A stretch of 6,975 bases of DNA, taken from NCBI GenBank assembly GCA_047974615.1, contig JBKECM010000186.1:1-6975 (forward strand), read 5' to 3'. This document shows, one piece after another, positions 1 through 6,704 of this stretch. Below the pieces are notes generated by a model. That model did no database searches. It saw only the letters and a list, made by a program, of their open reading frames with translations, and was not told the origin of the DNA. The position numbers and the translations under genes are program-made. This DNA is from JBKEBX01 sp047974615 (lineage in GTDB: Bacteria; Bacillota; Clostridia; Lachnospirales; CAMZNU01). Position 1 is the stretch's first letter, and every line of letters starts with the position of its first letter.

Positions 1-121
1 AATCATCTTGCATGTCGCATAAAATTAGCACTCGTTCCTCGCTGATTTTATGCTATCTCACTATTTTCGTGCCATTATCATTAGTAATATTTTTTTCTTT
101 TTGGACTTTTTCAGCACCCTC
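1..121 (-). repeat. Left copy of 121-bp flanking inverted repeat
   Basis: This segment is the reverse complement of 6855-6974 except for five substitutions (left positions 8, 68, 78, 100 and 103) and one extra A in the A-run at 21-24, so about 95% identity. Similarity stops abruptly after position 121: the next four bases all differ from the other copy. The inner end, read leftward away from the operon, is GAGGGTGCTGAAAAAGTC. Inside lies a 13-bp stem (17-29 with 41-53, loop 30-40) containing one T-G pair that would be a U-G wobble in plus-strand RNA. No U-run follows the stem on either strand, so it is not an obvious terminator. The repeat may continue beyond the window edge. It could be an insertion-sequence end or a dispersed repeat; the sequence does not decide. 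Confidence 0.9.
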
Positions 122-230
122 AACAAATACAGTATATCAAAATATTTTGAAGATTTTTCAATAGATAATTTTTAGTTTTTTCTTTTTCATCACATTTCTA
201 AAATAATATACTTAGATTTATTTTCATTAT

Positions 231-261
231 TAAAAAAAGACTAATAGAATTTCTATTAGTC
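231..261 (-). terminator. Rho-independent terminator of the opp operon
   Basis: A perfect 11-bp inverted repeat (239-249 with 251-261, arm GACTAATAGAA) is followed on the minus strand by seven consecutive U residues (232-238 in plus coordinates). The tight central bases would open into a loop of about 3-5 nt. The stem has few G-C pairs, as is usual in such A/T-rich genomes. It lies about 115 bp past the stop codon of the terminal small gene, in the right orientation to end the whole operon transcript. Confidence 0.75.
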
Positions 262-317
262 AGCTAGGCAAATAAGCTATAACTTAAAGCCTAAAAAAGG
301 AATATTTACTATTTTAA

Positions 318-351
318 AGCTTTAATTTACATATTAATGTAAATTAAAGCT
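318..351 (-). other. 15-bp perfect hairpin 3' of the operon
   Basis: The arms 318-332 (AGCTTTAATTTACAT) and 337-351 are perfect reverse complements, with a four-base ATTA loop. The hairpin begins about 25 bp after the stop codon of the 71-residue gene. On the minus strand it is followed only by UU and then A-rich sequence, so it lacks the U-tract of an efficient terminator. It could act as a weak first terminator, or as a structured 3' end that protects the mRNA from 3' exonucleases, with the hairpin at 231-261 completing termination. Confidence 0.6.
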
Positions 352-376
352 CAAAATACAAGTTTTAGCTTAAAGA

Positions 377-592
377 TTAAAACCCGAACATAACAAGTGC
401 AAGTATAACCGTAAAAACAACACCAATAAGAACAAAAGGAATTATAGCCCAAGCCATGGCAATAGTCATAGCTAAAAAATCTTTAAAGCCAACCTTGATA
501 TCTTCCTCAAAAGGTTCTTCGTTGTAGTCATCAGTTTTCCCCACATAAAATGTAGGTCTTTCTTCTTCGTCTTTTTTCTTAAAAAATTTCAT
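377..592 (-). CDS. Small opp-linked membrane protein of unknown function
   Basis: This 71-residue protein is not recognised as a named family. It has a basic start (MKFFKKK), a charged, mostly acidic soluble stretch (residues 8-38), then an almost uninterrupted hydrophobic stretch (about 39-71) that runs to the C-terminus. The stretch is long enough for one long helix, or a tight helical pair broken near Pro52. There is no signal peptide, lipobox, cysteine or enzymatic motif, so it looks like a tail-anchored protein with its N-terminus in the cytoplasm. The ATG lies 7 bp after the oppF stop, with a modest ribosome site (AGGT) overlapping that stop, so it is very likely co-transcribed and translationally coupled with the transporter. 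The normal start context, the tight spacing and a terminator placed only after it support a real gene. A role in assembling or modulating the permease is a guess from position alone. Confidence 0.75.
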   Translation of the reverse strand: MKFFKKKDEEERPTFYVGKTDDYNEEPFEEDIKVGFKDFLAMTIAMAWAIIPFVLIGVVFTVILALVMFGF

Positions 593-599
593 CTTTTAC

Positions 600-1592
600 C
601 TATTCTGCATAATGACAAGCTACTCTATGTCCAGGTGTAATTTCTCTAAGTAAAGGAATTTCTTCAAAACATTTAGGCTTAGCATAAGGACATCTAGTGT
701 TAAATTTACAACCAGCAGGTAAATTTACATTACTTGGTAAATCTCCATCTATAGGTGTACCTTCAAAACCTTTTTCAGGGTTTGGACGAGGTATAGCTTT
801 AAGTAAAATTTCAGTATAAGGGTGTTTAGGATTAGAGTAAACATCATTTTTATTACCGATTTCTACTAAAGAACCTAAATACATAACTCCTACGTTGTTA
901 CTTATATGTTTAACAACACTTAAGTCATGTGATATGAAAAGATAAGACATACCAAATTCTTCTTGTAAATCCATCATAAGGTTAATAACCTGTGATTGTA
1001 TAGAAACGTCGAGAGCTGAAACCGGCTCATCACATACAATAAACTCAGGATTTAAAGCTAAAGCACGAGCAATACCAATACGTTGTCTTTGACCACCAGA
1101 AAACTGGTGAGGATATCTATTAATATGGTAGTTTGCAAGACCACAACGTTCAACAACTTCAGTTATCTTTTCATTATATTCTGCCTCACTATTACATATT
1201 TTATGGATTTTCATACCTTCCCCAACGAGTTGCCCTACGGACATTCTAGGGTTAAGAGAACTATAAGGATCTTGGAAAATAATTTGCATTTCTTTTCTAA
1301 GTGGTTTTAAATCTTTTTTAGGTAATTCCATTATGTTCTTACCTTTAAAATATATTTCGCCACTTGTTGGTTCATGTAAACGTAATATAGCACGACCAGT
1401 AGTAGACTTACCACAACCAGACTCACCTACTAAAGATAGTGTTTCACCTCTTTTAATAGTAAAAGATACATCATCTGTGGCTTTAACGTGTGCAACAACT
1501 TTTTTAGTAAACCCTTTTGTAATAGGGAAATATTTTTTTAGGTTTTTAACTACTAATAAATCTTCTTTTTTTTGTTCATTTTCTTTAGTCAC
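600..1592 (-). CDS. oppF: Oligopeptide ABC transporter ATP-binding protein OppF
   Basis: This is one of the two cytoplasmic ATPases that power peptide import through OppB-OppC. With a GTG start at 1592 the protein has 330 residues, normal for the family. Visible motifs: Walker A GESGCGKS (56-63), Q-loop Gln107 in IIFQDP, signature FSGGQ (164-168), Walker B FIVCDE (184-189), D-loop SALD and switch His222. The C-terminal oligopeptide-transporter extension includes NPKHPYT and cysteines 295, 301, 308 and 326, the pattern typical of OppD/OppF/DppD/DppF ATPases. An upstream ATG at 1619 would give 339 residues, but it would overlap oppD by 35 bp and add an unusual hydrophobic stretch (LLWKVVLLV). 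The GTG has AAGGTGG eight bases upstream and overlaps the oppD end by only 8 bp, so it is preferred. ArgGlyGlu rather than a degenerate site around Walker A indicates a functional ATPase. Dipeptide (DppF) specificity cannot be excluded. Confidence 0.9.
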   Translation of the reverse strand: MTKENEQKKEDLLVVKNLKKYFPITKGFTKKVVAHVKATDDVSFTIKRGETLSLVGESGCGKSTTGRAILRLHEPTSGEIYFKGKNIMELPKKDLKPLRKEMQIIFQDPYSSLNPRMSVGQLVGEGMKIHKICNSEAEYNEKITEVVERCGLANYHINRYPHQFSGGQRQRIGIARALALNPEFIVCDEPVSALDVSIQSQVINLMMDLQEEFGMSYLFISHDLSVVKHISNNVGVMYLGSLVEIGNKNDVYSNPKHPYTEILLKAIPRPNPEKGFEGTPIDGDLPSNVNLPAGCKFNTRCPYAKPKCFEEIPLLREITPGHRVACHYAE

Positions 1593-2571
1593 GAGTAACA
1601 CCACCTTCCATAGCAACAAAGCAGTTTACCTTATGATCAGGTGTAAGTTCAAGTAACTCAGGTTCTTCTTTAAGGCAACGTTCACAAACAAATTTACATC
1701 TAGGTGCAAAATTGCATCCTTCAGGTAAAAATAATGGGTTTGGAACTTTACCGTCAATAGACTCTAAACGAGTTTCTTCACTATCAATATCAGGAATTGA
1801 ATTAAATAAACCTATTGTATAAGGGTGCTTAGGGTTTTTGAAAAGTTCACCAACCGGAGCATCTTCCACAACTTTACCTGAATACATAACTATAACGTGA
1901 TCAGCCATTTGGGCAATAACCCCTAAGTCATGAGTAATAAACATAATTGAAGTATTTAAGTTAGCCTTAAGGTCGTTCATTATTTTTAAAACTTGAGCTT
2001 GTATTGTAACATCAAGTGCTGTCGTTGGTTCATCAGCAATAAGCAACTTTGGTTCACAAGCTAAAGCCATAGCGATCATAACACGTTGACGCATACCACC
2101 AGATAATTGGTGAGGATAATCGTCAACAATTTGTTCAGGACGTGGAATACCAACTATTCTAAGCATATCAATAGCTTTTATACGAGCTTGCTTTTTGTCA
2201 AGATTTTGGTGCAACAAAATAGGCTCCATAATCTGTTCCCCAACCTTAAATATAGGATTTAAAGATGTCATAGGCTCTTGAAAAATAATTGAAATATCAT
2301 TTCCACGAACAGTTCGCATTTCTTTTTCAGAAAGTTTAAGTAAATCTTTGCCATCAAATAGAATTTCACCAGCAACAGTTTTACCTGGGTGTTCGAGCAA
2401 ACGTAAAATAGACATAGAAGTCATACTTTTACCACAACCAGACTCACCTACAATACCGAGAGTTTTGCCTGGCTCAATAGAAAAGTCAATTCCATCAACA
2501 GCCTTAACAACACCAGCATCTGTAAAGAAATGAGTTTTCATACCCTTAACTTCTAATAATTTTTCTGACAT
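1585..2571 (-). CDS. oppD: Oligopeptide ABC transporter ATP-binding protein OppD
   Basis: This is the first of the paired cytoplasmic ATPases of the peptide importer. The 328-residue protein carries Walker A GESGCGKS (42-49), Q-loop Gln98 in IIFQEP, signature LSGGM (156-160), Walker B LLIADE (176-181), D-loop TALD (184-187) and switch His214. The MTSLNP sequence after the Q-loop and the LSGGMRQRV form of the signature are typical of OppD/DppD rather than OppF. The C-terminal extension has NPKHPYT and a cysteine cluster (286, 292, 296, 299, 317); in some DppD/OppD relatives the equivalent cysteines hold an iron-sulfur cluster. The ATG at 2571 lies 10 bp after oppC, with AGGTGAG (2577-2583) overlapping the oppC stop codon. 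Both nucleotide-binding folds of the pair look catalytically intact. Substrate preference cannot be read from this subunit. Confidence 0.92.
   Translation of the reverse strand: MSEKLLEVKGMKTHFFTDAGVVKAVDGIDFSIEPGKTLGIVGESGCGKSMTSMSILRLLEHPGKTVAGEILFDGKDLLKLSEKEMRTVRGNDISIIFQEPMTSLNPIFKVGEQIMEPILLHQNLDKKQARIKAIDMLRIVGIPRPEQIVDDYPHQLSGGMRQRVMIAMALACEPKLLIADEPTTALDVTIQAQVLKIMNDLKANLNTSIMFITHDLGVIAQMADHVIVMYSGKVVEDAPVGELFKNPKHPYTIGLFNSIPDIDSEETRLESIDGKVPNPLFLPEGCNFAPRCKFVCERCLKEEPELLELTPDHKVNCFVAMEGGVTRD
1601..1607 (-). promoter_or_regulatory. Ribosome binding site deciding the oppF GTG start
   Basis: AAGGTGG on the minus strand lies inside the last codons of oppD, eight bases before the GTG at 1592. 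The alternative ATG at 1619 lies upstream of this site and could not use it. The position implies translational coupling between oppD and oppF. Confidence 0.65.
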
Positions 2572-2576
2572 AAAAA

Positions 2577-2583
2577 CTCACCT
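2577..2583 (-). promoter_or_regulatory. Ribosome binding site of oppD overlapping the oppC stop
   Basis: AGGTGAG on the minus strand is five bases before the oppD ATG and shares bases with the TAG stop of oppC. The ribosome finishing oppC therefore sits on the oppD start signal, which suggests coupled translation. Confidence 0.6.
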
Positions 2584-3514
2584 ACCTTCTGTCTGATTTA
2601 GGGTCAAAGGCATCACGTAAACCTTCACCGATTAAGTTAATTGAAACAACAGCTAAGAATATAGCAACCCCTGGTGGAATCCAAATCCAAGGTCTATTAT
2701 TAAGTGTATATATTTCGTTACCATCTTTTATCATATTACCCCAAGTAGGTGTTGGAGGAATAACCCCTAAACCTAAGAAAGATAAAGTAGACTCAGTAAG
2801 AATAGCACTTGCCATTTTCAAAGTACCGGAAACGATAATAACAGATAATACGTTAGGTATTAAATGTTTAAATATTTTTTTAAAGTTTGATACACCGATA
2901 GCCTCAGTAGCTTCCATAAACTCTTGTTCACGTAAAGTAAGAATTTGAGAACGTACAAGACGTGCAAGACCTGGCCAGCCTAAAGCACCGATAAGTACCA
3001 TAGTAAAGTAAAGTTTCGCAGTACTAGAGATACCAGTACCTTGAAGCATAAATGATAATGTAATCATCATAGGCATAAAAGGGAAAGATGCAACGATTTC
3101 TGCGATACGCATAAGTAAGTTATCAACTTTACCACCAAAATAACCTGCCGCCCCACCAACAGCAACACCTATTGCAACAGAAACTAAAGCTGCAACAAGA
3201 CCAACTGTAAGAGATATACGACCACCATATAACATACGTGTAAAGTAGTCACGACCAACGATATCAGTACCAAGCCAGTGTTCAGAAGAAGGTGGCTTAA
3301 ATTTTTGTACAAGGTCAATATAATCTCTATCATATGGAGTAAGAAAAGGTGCAAAAATAGCAAGTAAAGCTAGTATTAAAAAAACAATGAGTGCTATAAC
3401 AGCAACCTTATTTTTCTTATATCTACCCCAGAATACTTTCCAAGGATTTGCAACTTCTTCTTGTTTTTCCAAAGTTTGTTCTAAATTATTGTTTATTAAT
3501 TTTTCTTCACTCAT
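2582..3514 (-). CDS. oppC: Oligopeptide ABC transporter permease OppC
   Basis: This is one half of the membrane channel; it pairs with OppB. The protein has 310 residues. A charged cytoplasmic N-terminal tail (1-35) with the WKVFWGRYKKNK segment typical of the OppC N-terminal domain comes first. The first membrane helix follows (about 37-58), then an extracellular loop containing HWLGTDIVGRDYFTRMLYG, a hallmark of OppC/DppC. Five more helices follow at about 102-124, 138-158, 168-184, 222-245 and 279-299. The cytoplasmic EAA coupling loop, which docks on the ATPases, is at 201-221 (EATEAIGVSN then FKKIFKHLIPN). SFLGLGVIPPTPTWG near 245-259 is also characteristic. The ATG at 3514 is served by AGGAGG eight bases upstream, overlapping the oppB stop. 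No truncation or missing motif is seen. DppC or AppC would be equally fair names. Confidence 0.92.
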   Translation of the reverse strand: MSEEKLINNNLEQTLEKQEEVANPWKVFWGRYKKNKVAVIALIVFLILALLAIFAPFLTPYDRDYIDLVQKFKPPSSEHWLGTDIVGRDYFTRMLYGGRISLTVGLVAALVSVAIGVAVGGAAGYFGGKVDNLLMRIAEIVASFPFMPMMITLSFMLQGTGISSTAKLYFTMVLIGALGWPGLARLVRSQILTLREQEFMEATEAIGVSNFKKIFKHLIPNVLSVIIVSGTLKMASAILTESTLSFLGLGVIPPTPTWGNMIKDGNEIYTLNNRPWIWIPPGVAIFLAVVSINLIGEGLRDAFDPKSDRR

Positions 3515-3522
3515 CTACGCAA

Positions 3523-3528
3523 CCTCCT
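3523..3528 (-). promoter_or_regulatory. Ribosome binding site of oppC overlapping the oppB stop
   Basis: A perfect AGGAGG on the minus strand is eight bases before the oppC ATG and overlaps the oppB TAG stop codon (3527-3529). This indicates coupled, balanced synthesis of the two channel subunits. Confidence 0.7.
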
Positions 3529-4492
3529 ATTCTAACTTTATTCTTGGATCTAAGAACGCAGCAACTATATCAGCTAAAACGTTAGAACCGAGCATCAAAA
3601 ATACGAAAAACATATTTGATGCTAACATAAGATTAAAGTCACGATTAGTAACAGAAGCATACATAACACGACCAATACCAGGCCATTGGAAATATGTCTC
3701 AATAACAATAGAACCAGCAAATAGAGAAGGTAAGCCCATTATTATTAATGTAACAACAGGTAAAAGTGCATTTCTAAAAGCATGCTTATAGATAACAACT
3801 TTTTCAGTTAAACCTTTTGAACGTGCAGTTCTAATATAGTCCATTTTAATAACATCAGTCATAGCACTTCTAATATATCTTGTATATGAAGCAACAGAAC
3901 CGAAAGCTAAAATAGAAACAGGTAAAATCATATGTTGTACTACGTCCCAAAAATATTTAAAGCCAGTATAGTTTGAACCGGCAGTAATCATACCAGACAT
4001 AGGTAAAACACGTAGTTTTGCACCAAAAATGTAAATTAATATTAATGCTAAGAAAAATGATGGCAGTGATATACCTATCATTGCGACTGTTGTCATAACA
4101 TTGTCAAAAAGACTGTATTTTTTTACAGCCGTAGTAATACCCAGCGGTATAGCGATAGCAAGTGCTATAACTATAGCTGTGATGTTTAATATAAAGCTAT
4201 TCATTATACGATTACCCATTACTTCTGTAACAGGTTGTCTATATTGAACAGAATCACCAAAATCGCCTTTAATACTACGTTCAATCCACATTGCATATTG
4301 TTCTGGATAACTTTTATCTAAGCCATATAAAGCTCTTATTTGCTCTACTTTTTGTGGTGTAACCTCTGCTTCACCAATAATGGCAGTTACAGGGTCACCA
4401 GGCATAAGTTTAGTAATACCAAACATTACAATAGAAACAATAATTAAAACAGGAATTAAATGAAGTATTCTTTTAAGTAAATATTTACCCAT
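3527..4492 (-). CDS. oppB: Oligopeptide ABC transporter permease OppB
   Basis: This is the other half of the transport channel, partner of OppC. The 321-residue protein starts with the classic MGKYLLKRILHLIPVL segment leading into the first membrane helix (about 9-30), then the MPGDP motif. The outer loop has the ALYGLDKSYPEQY and GDFGDSV sequences found in OppB/DppB/AppB. Further helices lie near 98-122, 132-157, 187-204, 243-263 and 288-315. The EAA coupling loop is at 221-241 (RTARSKGLTE then KVVIYKHAFRN). The protein ends in LDPRIKLE, typical of this subfamily. The ATG at 4492 has GAGGAG about eight bases upstream. The gene is separated from oppA by 116 bp containing a hairpin, but from oppC by only 12 bp, so oppB starts the tightly coupled permease-ATPase block. 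Confidence 0.93.
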   Translation of the reverse strand: MGKYLLKRILHLIPVLIIVSIVMFGITKLMPGDPVTAIIGEAEVTPQKVEQIRALYGLDKSYPEQYAMWIERSIKGDFGDSVQYRQPVTEVMGNRIMNSFILNITAIVIALAIAIPLGITTAVKKYSLFDNVMTTVAMIGISLPSFFLALILIYIFGAKLRVLPMSGMITAGSNYTGFKYFWDVVQHMILPVSILAFGSVASYTRYIRSAMTDVIKMDYIRTARSKGLTEKVVIYKHAFRNALLPVVTLIIMGLPSLFAGSIVIETYFQWPGIGRVMYASVTNRDFNLMLASNMFFVFLMLGSNVLADIVAAFLDPRIKLE

Positions 4493-4547
4493 ATAATAAC
4501 TCCTCTCAGTAATAAATTTAAATTAAATAATATTAAAAATTATAAGC

Positions 4548-4584
4548 AGAAATAGAAAAGCCTAAAATAGACTTTTCTATTTCT
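4548..4584 (-). other. oppA-oppB intergenic hairpin (attenuator or mRNA stabiliser)
   Basis: The arms 4548-4560 (AGAAATAGAAAAG) and 4572-4584 are perfect 13-bp reverse complements around an 11-base loop, 25 bp after the oppA stop. On the minus strand the stem is followed by GCUUAUAAUUUUU: the U-run is displaced by several bases, so it would be a leaky terminator at best. A hairpin here is a common way to keep binding-protein mRNA abundant while permease genes are expressed less. A perfect TATAAT (plus 4539-4544) also lies just downstream, but no good -35 box is spaced from it, so a separate oppB promoter is only possible. Confidence 0.65.
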
Positions 4585-4608
4585 AAAAATATTTTATTAA
4601 GTTTAAAA

Positions 4609-6405
4609 TTATTGAGCAGCGTTATTTACTTCCCAAGTAGTCATATCTGAATCCCAACTCCATAAAGCATGAGGATTTACATTAGAAAGTCTAGCATTGT
4701 ATAAGTCGTGGTAAAGGTTAGCATATACTACTATATAAGCAGCAGATTCATTGATGATTCTACCTACTTCTTCATATACAGGTATAGCTTCTTCGATATC
4801 AAAAATTGTTCTACCTTCGTCCCATAAAGCATCAAGTTCTGGGTTAGAATAACCGATATAGTTACTCATACCTTTTCCGATGTAATCGGAGTGCCATGTA
4901 GTACGGCTAGTATTAGGGTCTGGAGTAGTCCAGCTAGAAGCCATAAAGAAGATATCCCAGTCAGTTCCATCGCCATTTTGTACTTTTTCGATTAATGAGT
5001 TAAACTCCATGTATGTGATGTCCATCTCAACACCAAGCTCACCCCACTCTTGAATTAACATAGGTACTAAAGTATCAAGAACAGCATGCTCAGGCATAGC
5101 AGGCATTCTAACGATTAACTTTTGACCATCTTTATATCTAAATCCGTCATCAGCCATGATCCAACCAGCTTCGTCTAATAAAGCAGAAGCTTTTTCAAAG
5201 TCATAATCATACTTGATTAAGTCATTTTGTAAAGTTTCAGTATAAGCCCAAGAAACTTGAGAGAAAGGAATATCTTGAGGTACAGCTAAACCTTGGAAAT
5301 GAGCATCACAGAAAGCTTGACCGTCATAACCGAATTGTAACGCTTGACGTACTCTTTGGTCAGAAGTTGGAGAAGTTTCACGAGTGTTCATAGCTAAGTA
5401 ACCATATCCAGAACGTGGATATTTAGCAGCACCGATATACTCTTGAGATAAAGCAGTTTCGATTTTTTCAGGTAAAATTTCACCAGAAACATAGTCGATA
5501 TTACCAGCAACAAGTTCTTCAGCACTTAAAGCATCAGCAACAGCTTTAATTACAACTCTTTCAAAATCTGGTTGCTCACCTAATGTATAGTTTTCATTTA
5601 AAGACATTTCAACGAATTGATCTACTTCAAATCTGTCTAATTTATATCTACCAGAACCAAGTGGTTGATTTTGTAAAGATTTAACTTGCTCTAAGTTACC
5701 TTTTTCATATCCATAGTAGTCACGAGACATAACTTGCATACTCAAGTTTGAAAGATTTGTTCTTAAAGCCTCTTTAAAAGTGAAAGATATTGTGTAATCA
5801 TCTATTACTTTAATACCTTCCATAGTAGTATCAGTATTTCCCTCAGCAGAGAAAGTATCAAAACCTACCATATCTTGAACTACAGAAACATATCTACCAT
5901 CATAAGTAGGGTCAGCTAATATTAAGTAAGTAGCTTCAACGTCTTTTGCAGTAAGAGGTGTACCATCAGAGAAAGTAACGTCTTGCTTCATTTTAAATGT
6001 ATAAGTAAAACCGTCTTCAGATATTTCATAACTTTCTGCGATATTTGGTACATATTCACCTTCTCTATTCATAGAGATAAGGCCTTCAAATAACAAACTA
6101 ACAATGTTAGAGTCATATGCACTTGTATAATAAGCAGGGCTAAATACACCAGCAGGTGGTGCAGAAGTTGTAGTAACAAAAGTGTTAGATACATCTTCAC
6201 GACTTAAAGCAGGGTTAGGAGCTTCAGTGTTAGCTTCTACAGTTTCAACGTCAGTAGCTTCTCTATCTTGCACGTCAGTTGCGTCAGTTGTTGCAGTATC
6301 ACCCTCAGTACTAGTATCAGTAGTTGTTGTGCCATTACTACATGATGCTAAAACTAATGAACATGCAAGTACTAATGAAACACCTTTAAATAAATTCTTT
6401 TTCAT
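4609..6405 (-). CDS. oppA: Peptide-binding lipoprotein OppA (solute-binding family 5)
   Basis: This extracytoplasmic receptor captures peptides and hands them to OppB-OppC. The 598-residue precursor begins MKKNLFKGVSLVLACSLVLASC: a positively charged start, a hydrophobic core and the lipobox LASC (19-22). Cys22 should be lipidated and anchor the protein to the membrane. A Thr/Asp/Glu-rich, low-complexity linker follows (about 25-65). The family 5 binding fold then runs to the C-terminus. Recognisable stretches include LLFEGLISMNREGEYVPNIA (104-123), ESYEISEDGFTYTFKMKQDV with FSDGTPLTAKDV (to 156), NQPLGSGRY near 246-254, and VRQALQFGYD (352-361). Length and order match normal OppA/DppA proteins, with no gap. 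The ATG at 6405 is preceded by AAGGAGGA with a seven-base spacer. Binding proteins of this family also serve nickel, sugars or signalling peptides, so the peptide ligand is inferred from the gene set. Confidence 0.93.
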   Translation of the reverse strand: MKKNLFKGVSLVLACSLVLASCSNGTTTTDTSTEGDTATTDATDVQDREATDVETVEANTEAPNPALSREDVSNTFVTTTSAPPAGVFSPAYYTSAYDSNIVSLLFEGLISMNREGEYVPNIAESYEISEDGFTYTFKMKQDVTFSDGTPLTAKDVEATYLILADPTYDGRYVSVVQDMVGFDTFSAEGNTDTTMEGIKVIDDYTISFTFKEALRTNLSNLSMQVMSRDYYGYEKGNLEQVKSLQNQPLGSGRYKLDRFEVDQFVEMSLNENYTLGEQPDFERVVIKAVADALSAEELVAGNIDYVSGEILPEKIETALSQEYIGAAKYPRSGYGYLAMNTRETSPTSDQRVRQALQFGYDGQAFCDAHFQGLAVPQDIPFSQVSWAYTETLQNDLIKYDYDFEKASALLDEAGWIMADDGFRYKDGQKLIVRMPAMPEHAVLDTLVPMLIQEWGELGVEMDITYMEFNSLIEKVQNGDGTDWDIFFMASSWTTPDPNTSRTTWHSDYIGKGMSNYIGYSNPELDALWDEGRTIFDIEEAIPVYEEVGRIINESAAYIVVYANLYHDLYNARLSNVNPHALWSWDSDMTTWEVNNAAQ

Positions 6406-6412
6406 TAAATAT

Positions 6413-6420
6413 TCCTCCTT
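6413..6420 (-). promoter_or_regulatory. Strong ribosome binding site of oppA
   Basis: AAGGAGGA on the minus strand lies seven bases before the oppA ATG. It is the strongest ribosome site in the window together with that of oppC, fitting the high amounts of binding protein such systems need. Confidence 0.8.
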
Positions 6421-6473
6421 TTATATAAAGAACTATTACTTTAAAAGTTAGTCTTCCTTTTTTATATGTTTGA

Positions 6474-6502
6474 ATGATATCACAATTTTAATCTTTTGTC
6501 TA
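6474..6502 (-). promoter_or_regulatory. Predicted sigma-A promoter of the opp operon
   Basis: On the minus strand, TAGACA (6497-6502, five of six matches to TTGACA) is followed by a 17-base spacer and TATCAT (6474-6479, five of six matches to TATAAT). The -10 box is preceded by TGA, giving an extended -10 element. Transcription would start near 6467, leaving a leader of about 60 bases before oppA. No clear repressor palindrome overlaps it, and no CodY-type consensus was recognised. Confidence 0.65.
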
Positions 6503-6674
6503 CTAAAAAATCATTTTTCTTAATTTTTACTTCAAAAAAAATATTACTTTTATTTTATATATTCTTTATAAATTTAAAAACAAAAACTAGTTTTTTTTAG
6601 TCACATGCACCAATTTACATTATTTAATTACCTATTGTAAAATAATAAAAACTAAAAAGACAATATTTATTGTA

Positions 6675-6704
6675 AGTATAATTAAGTTTTTTTTACATTT
6701 TCAA
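6675..6704 (-). promoter_or_regulatory. Possible upstream second promoter for opp
   Basis: On the minus strand TTGAAA (6699-6704) and TATACT (6675-6680) are separated by 18 bases, each one mismatch from consensus. Use of this site would give an oppA leader of about 260 bases. The surrounding DNA is so A/T-rich that a chance match is quite possible. Confidence 0.3.

Larger units (their letters stand above)
122..376. other. A/T-rich 3' intergenic region after the opp operon
   Basis: There is no convincing gene between the left repeat and the last gene of the operon. The part nearest the operon (231-376) holds two hairpins, listed separately. The rest (122-230) is very A/T-rich with no clear motif. 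A minus-strand frame runs open from about 171 into the repeat, but it has no ATG and no ribosome site, so it is not called as a gene. Confidence 0.7.

Noticed and set aside
17..53. Repeat hairpin as a Rho-independent terminator
   Set aside because: Neither strand has a U-tract directly after the stem, and the loop is long.
1..121. CRISPR repeat or tRNA-like attachment site in the end repeats
   Set aside because: There is only one copy at each end, with no spacer-repeat periodicity and no tRNA cloverleaf or acceptor sequence.
1083..1656. Plus-strand open frames of 75 and 107 codons opposite oppF
   Set aside because: They lie antisense to a gene with complete ABC ATPase motifs, have no ribosome sites and encode nothing recognisable.
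2348..2533. Plus-strand open frame of 61 codons opposite oppD
   Set aside because: It is a shadow of the conserved Walker A region on the other strand, with no start signal of its own.
3387..3791. Plus-strand open frame of 134 codons across the oppC-oppB junction
   Set aside because: It spans two well-supported genes on the opposite strand and has no family resemblance.
6182..6451. Plus-strand open frame of 89 codons opposite the oppA start
   Set aside because: Its Ser/Val-rich translation mirrors the Thr/Asp-rich linker of OppA, and it runs out through the oppA ribosome site.
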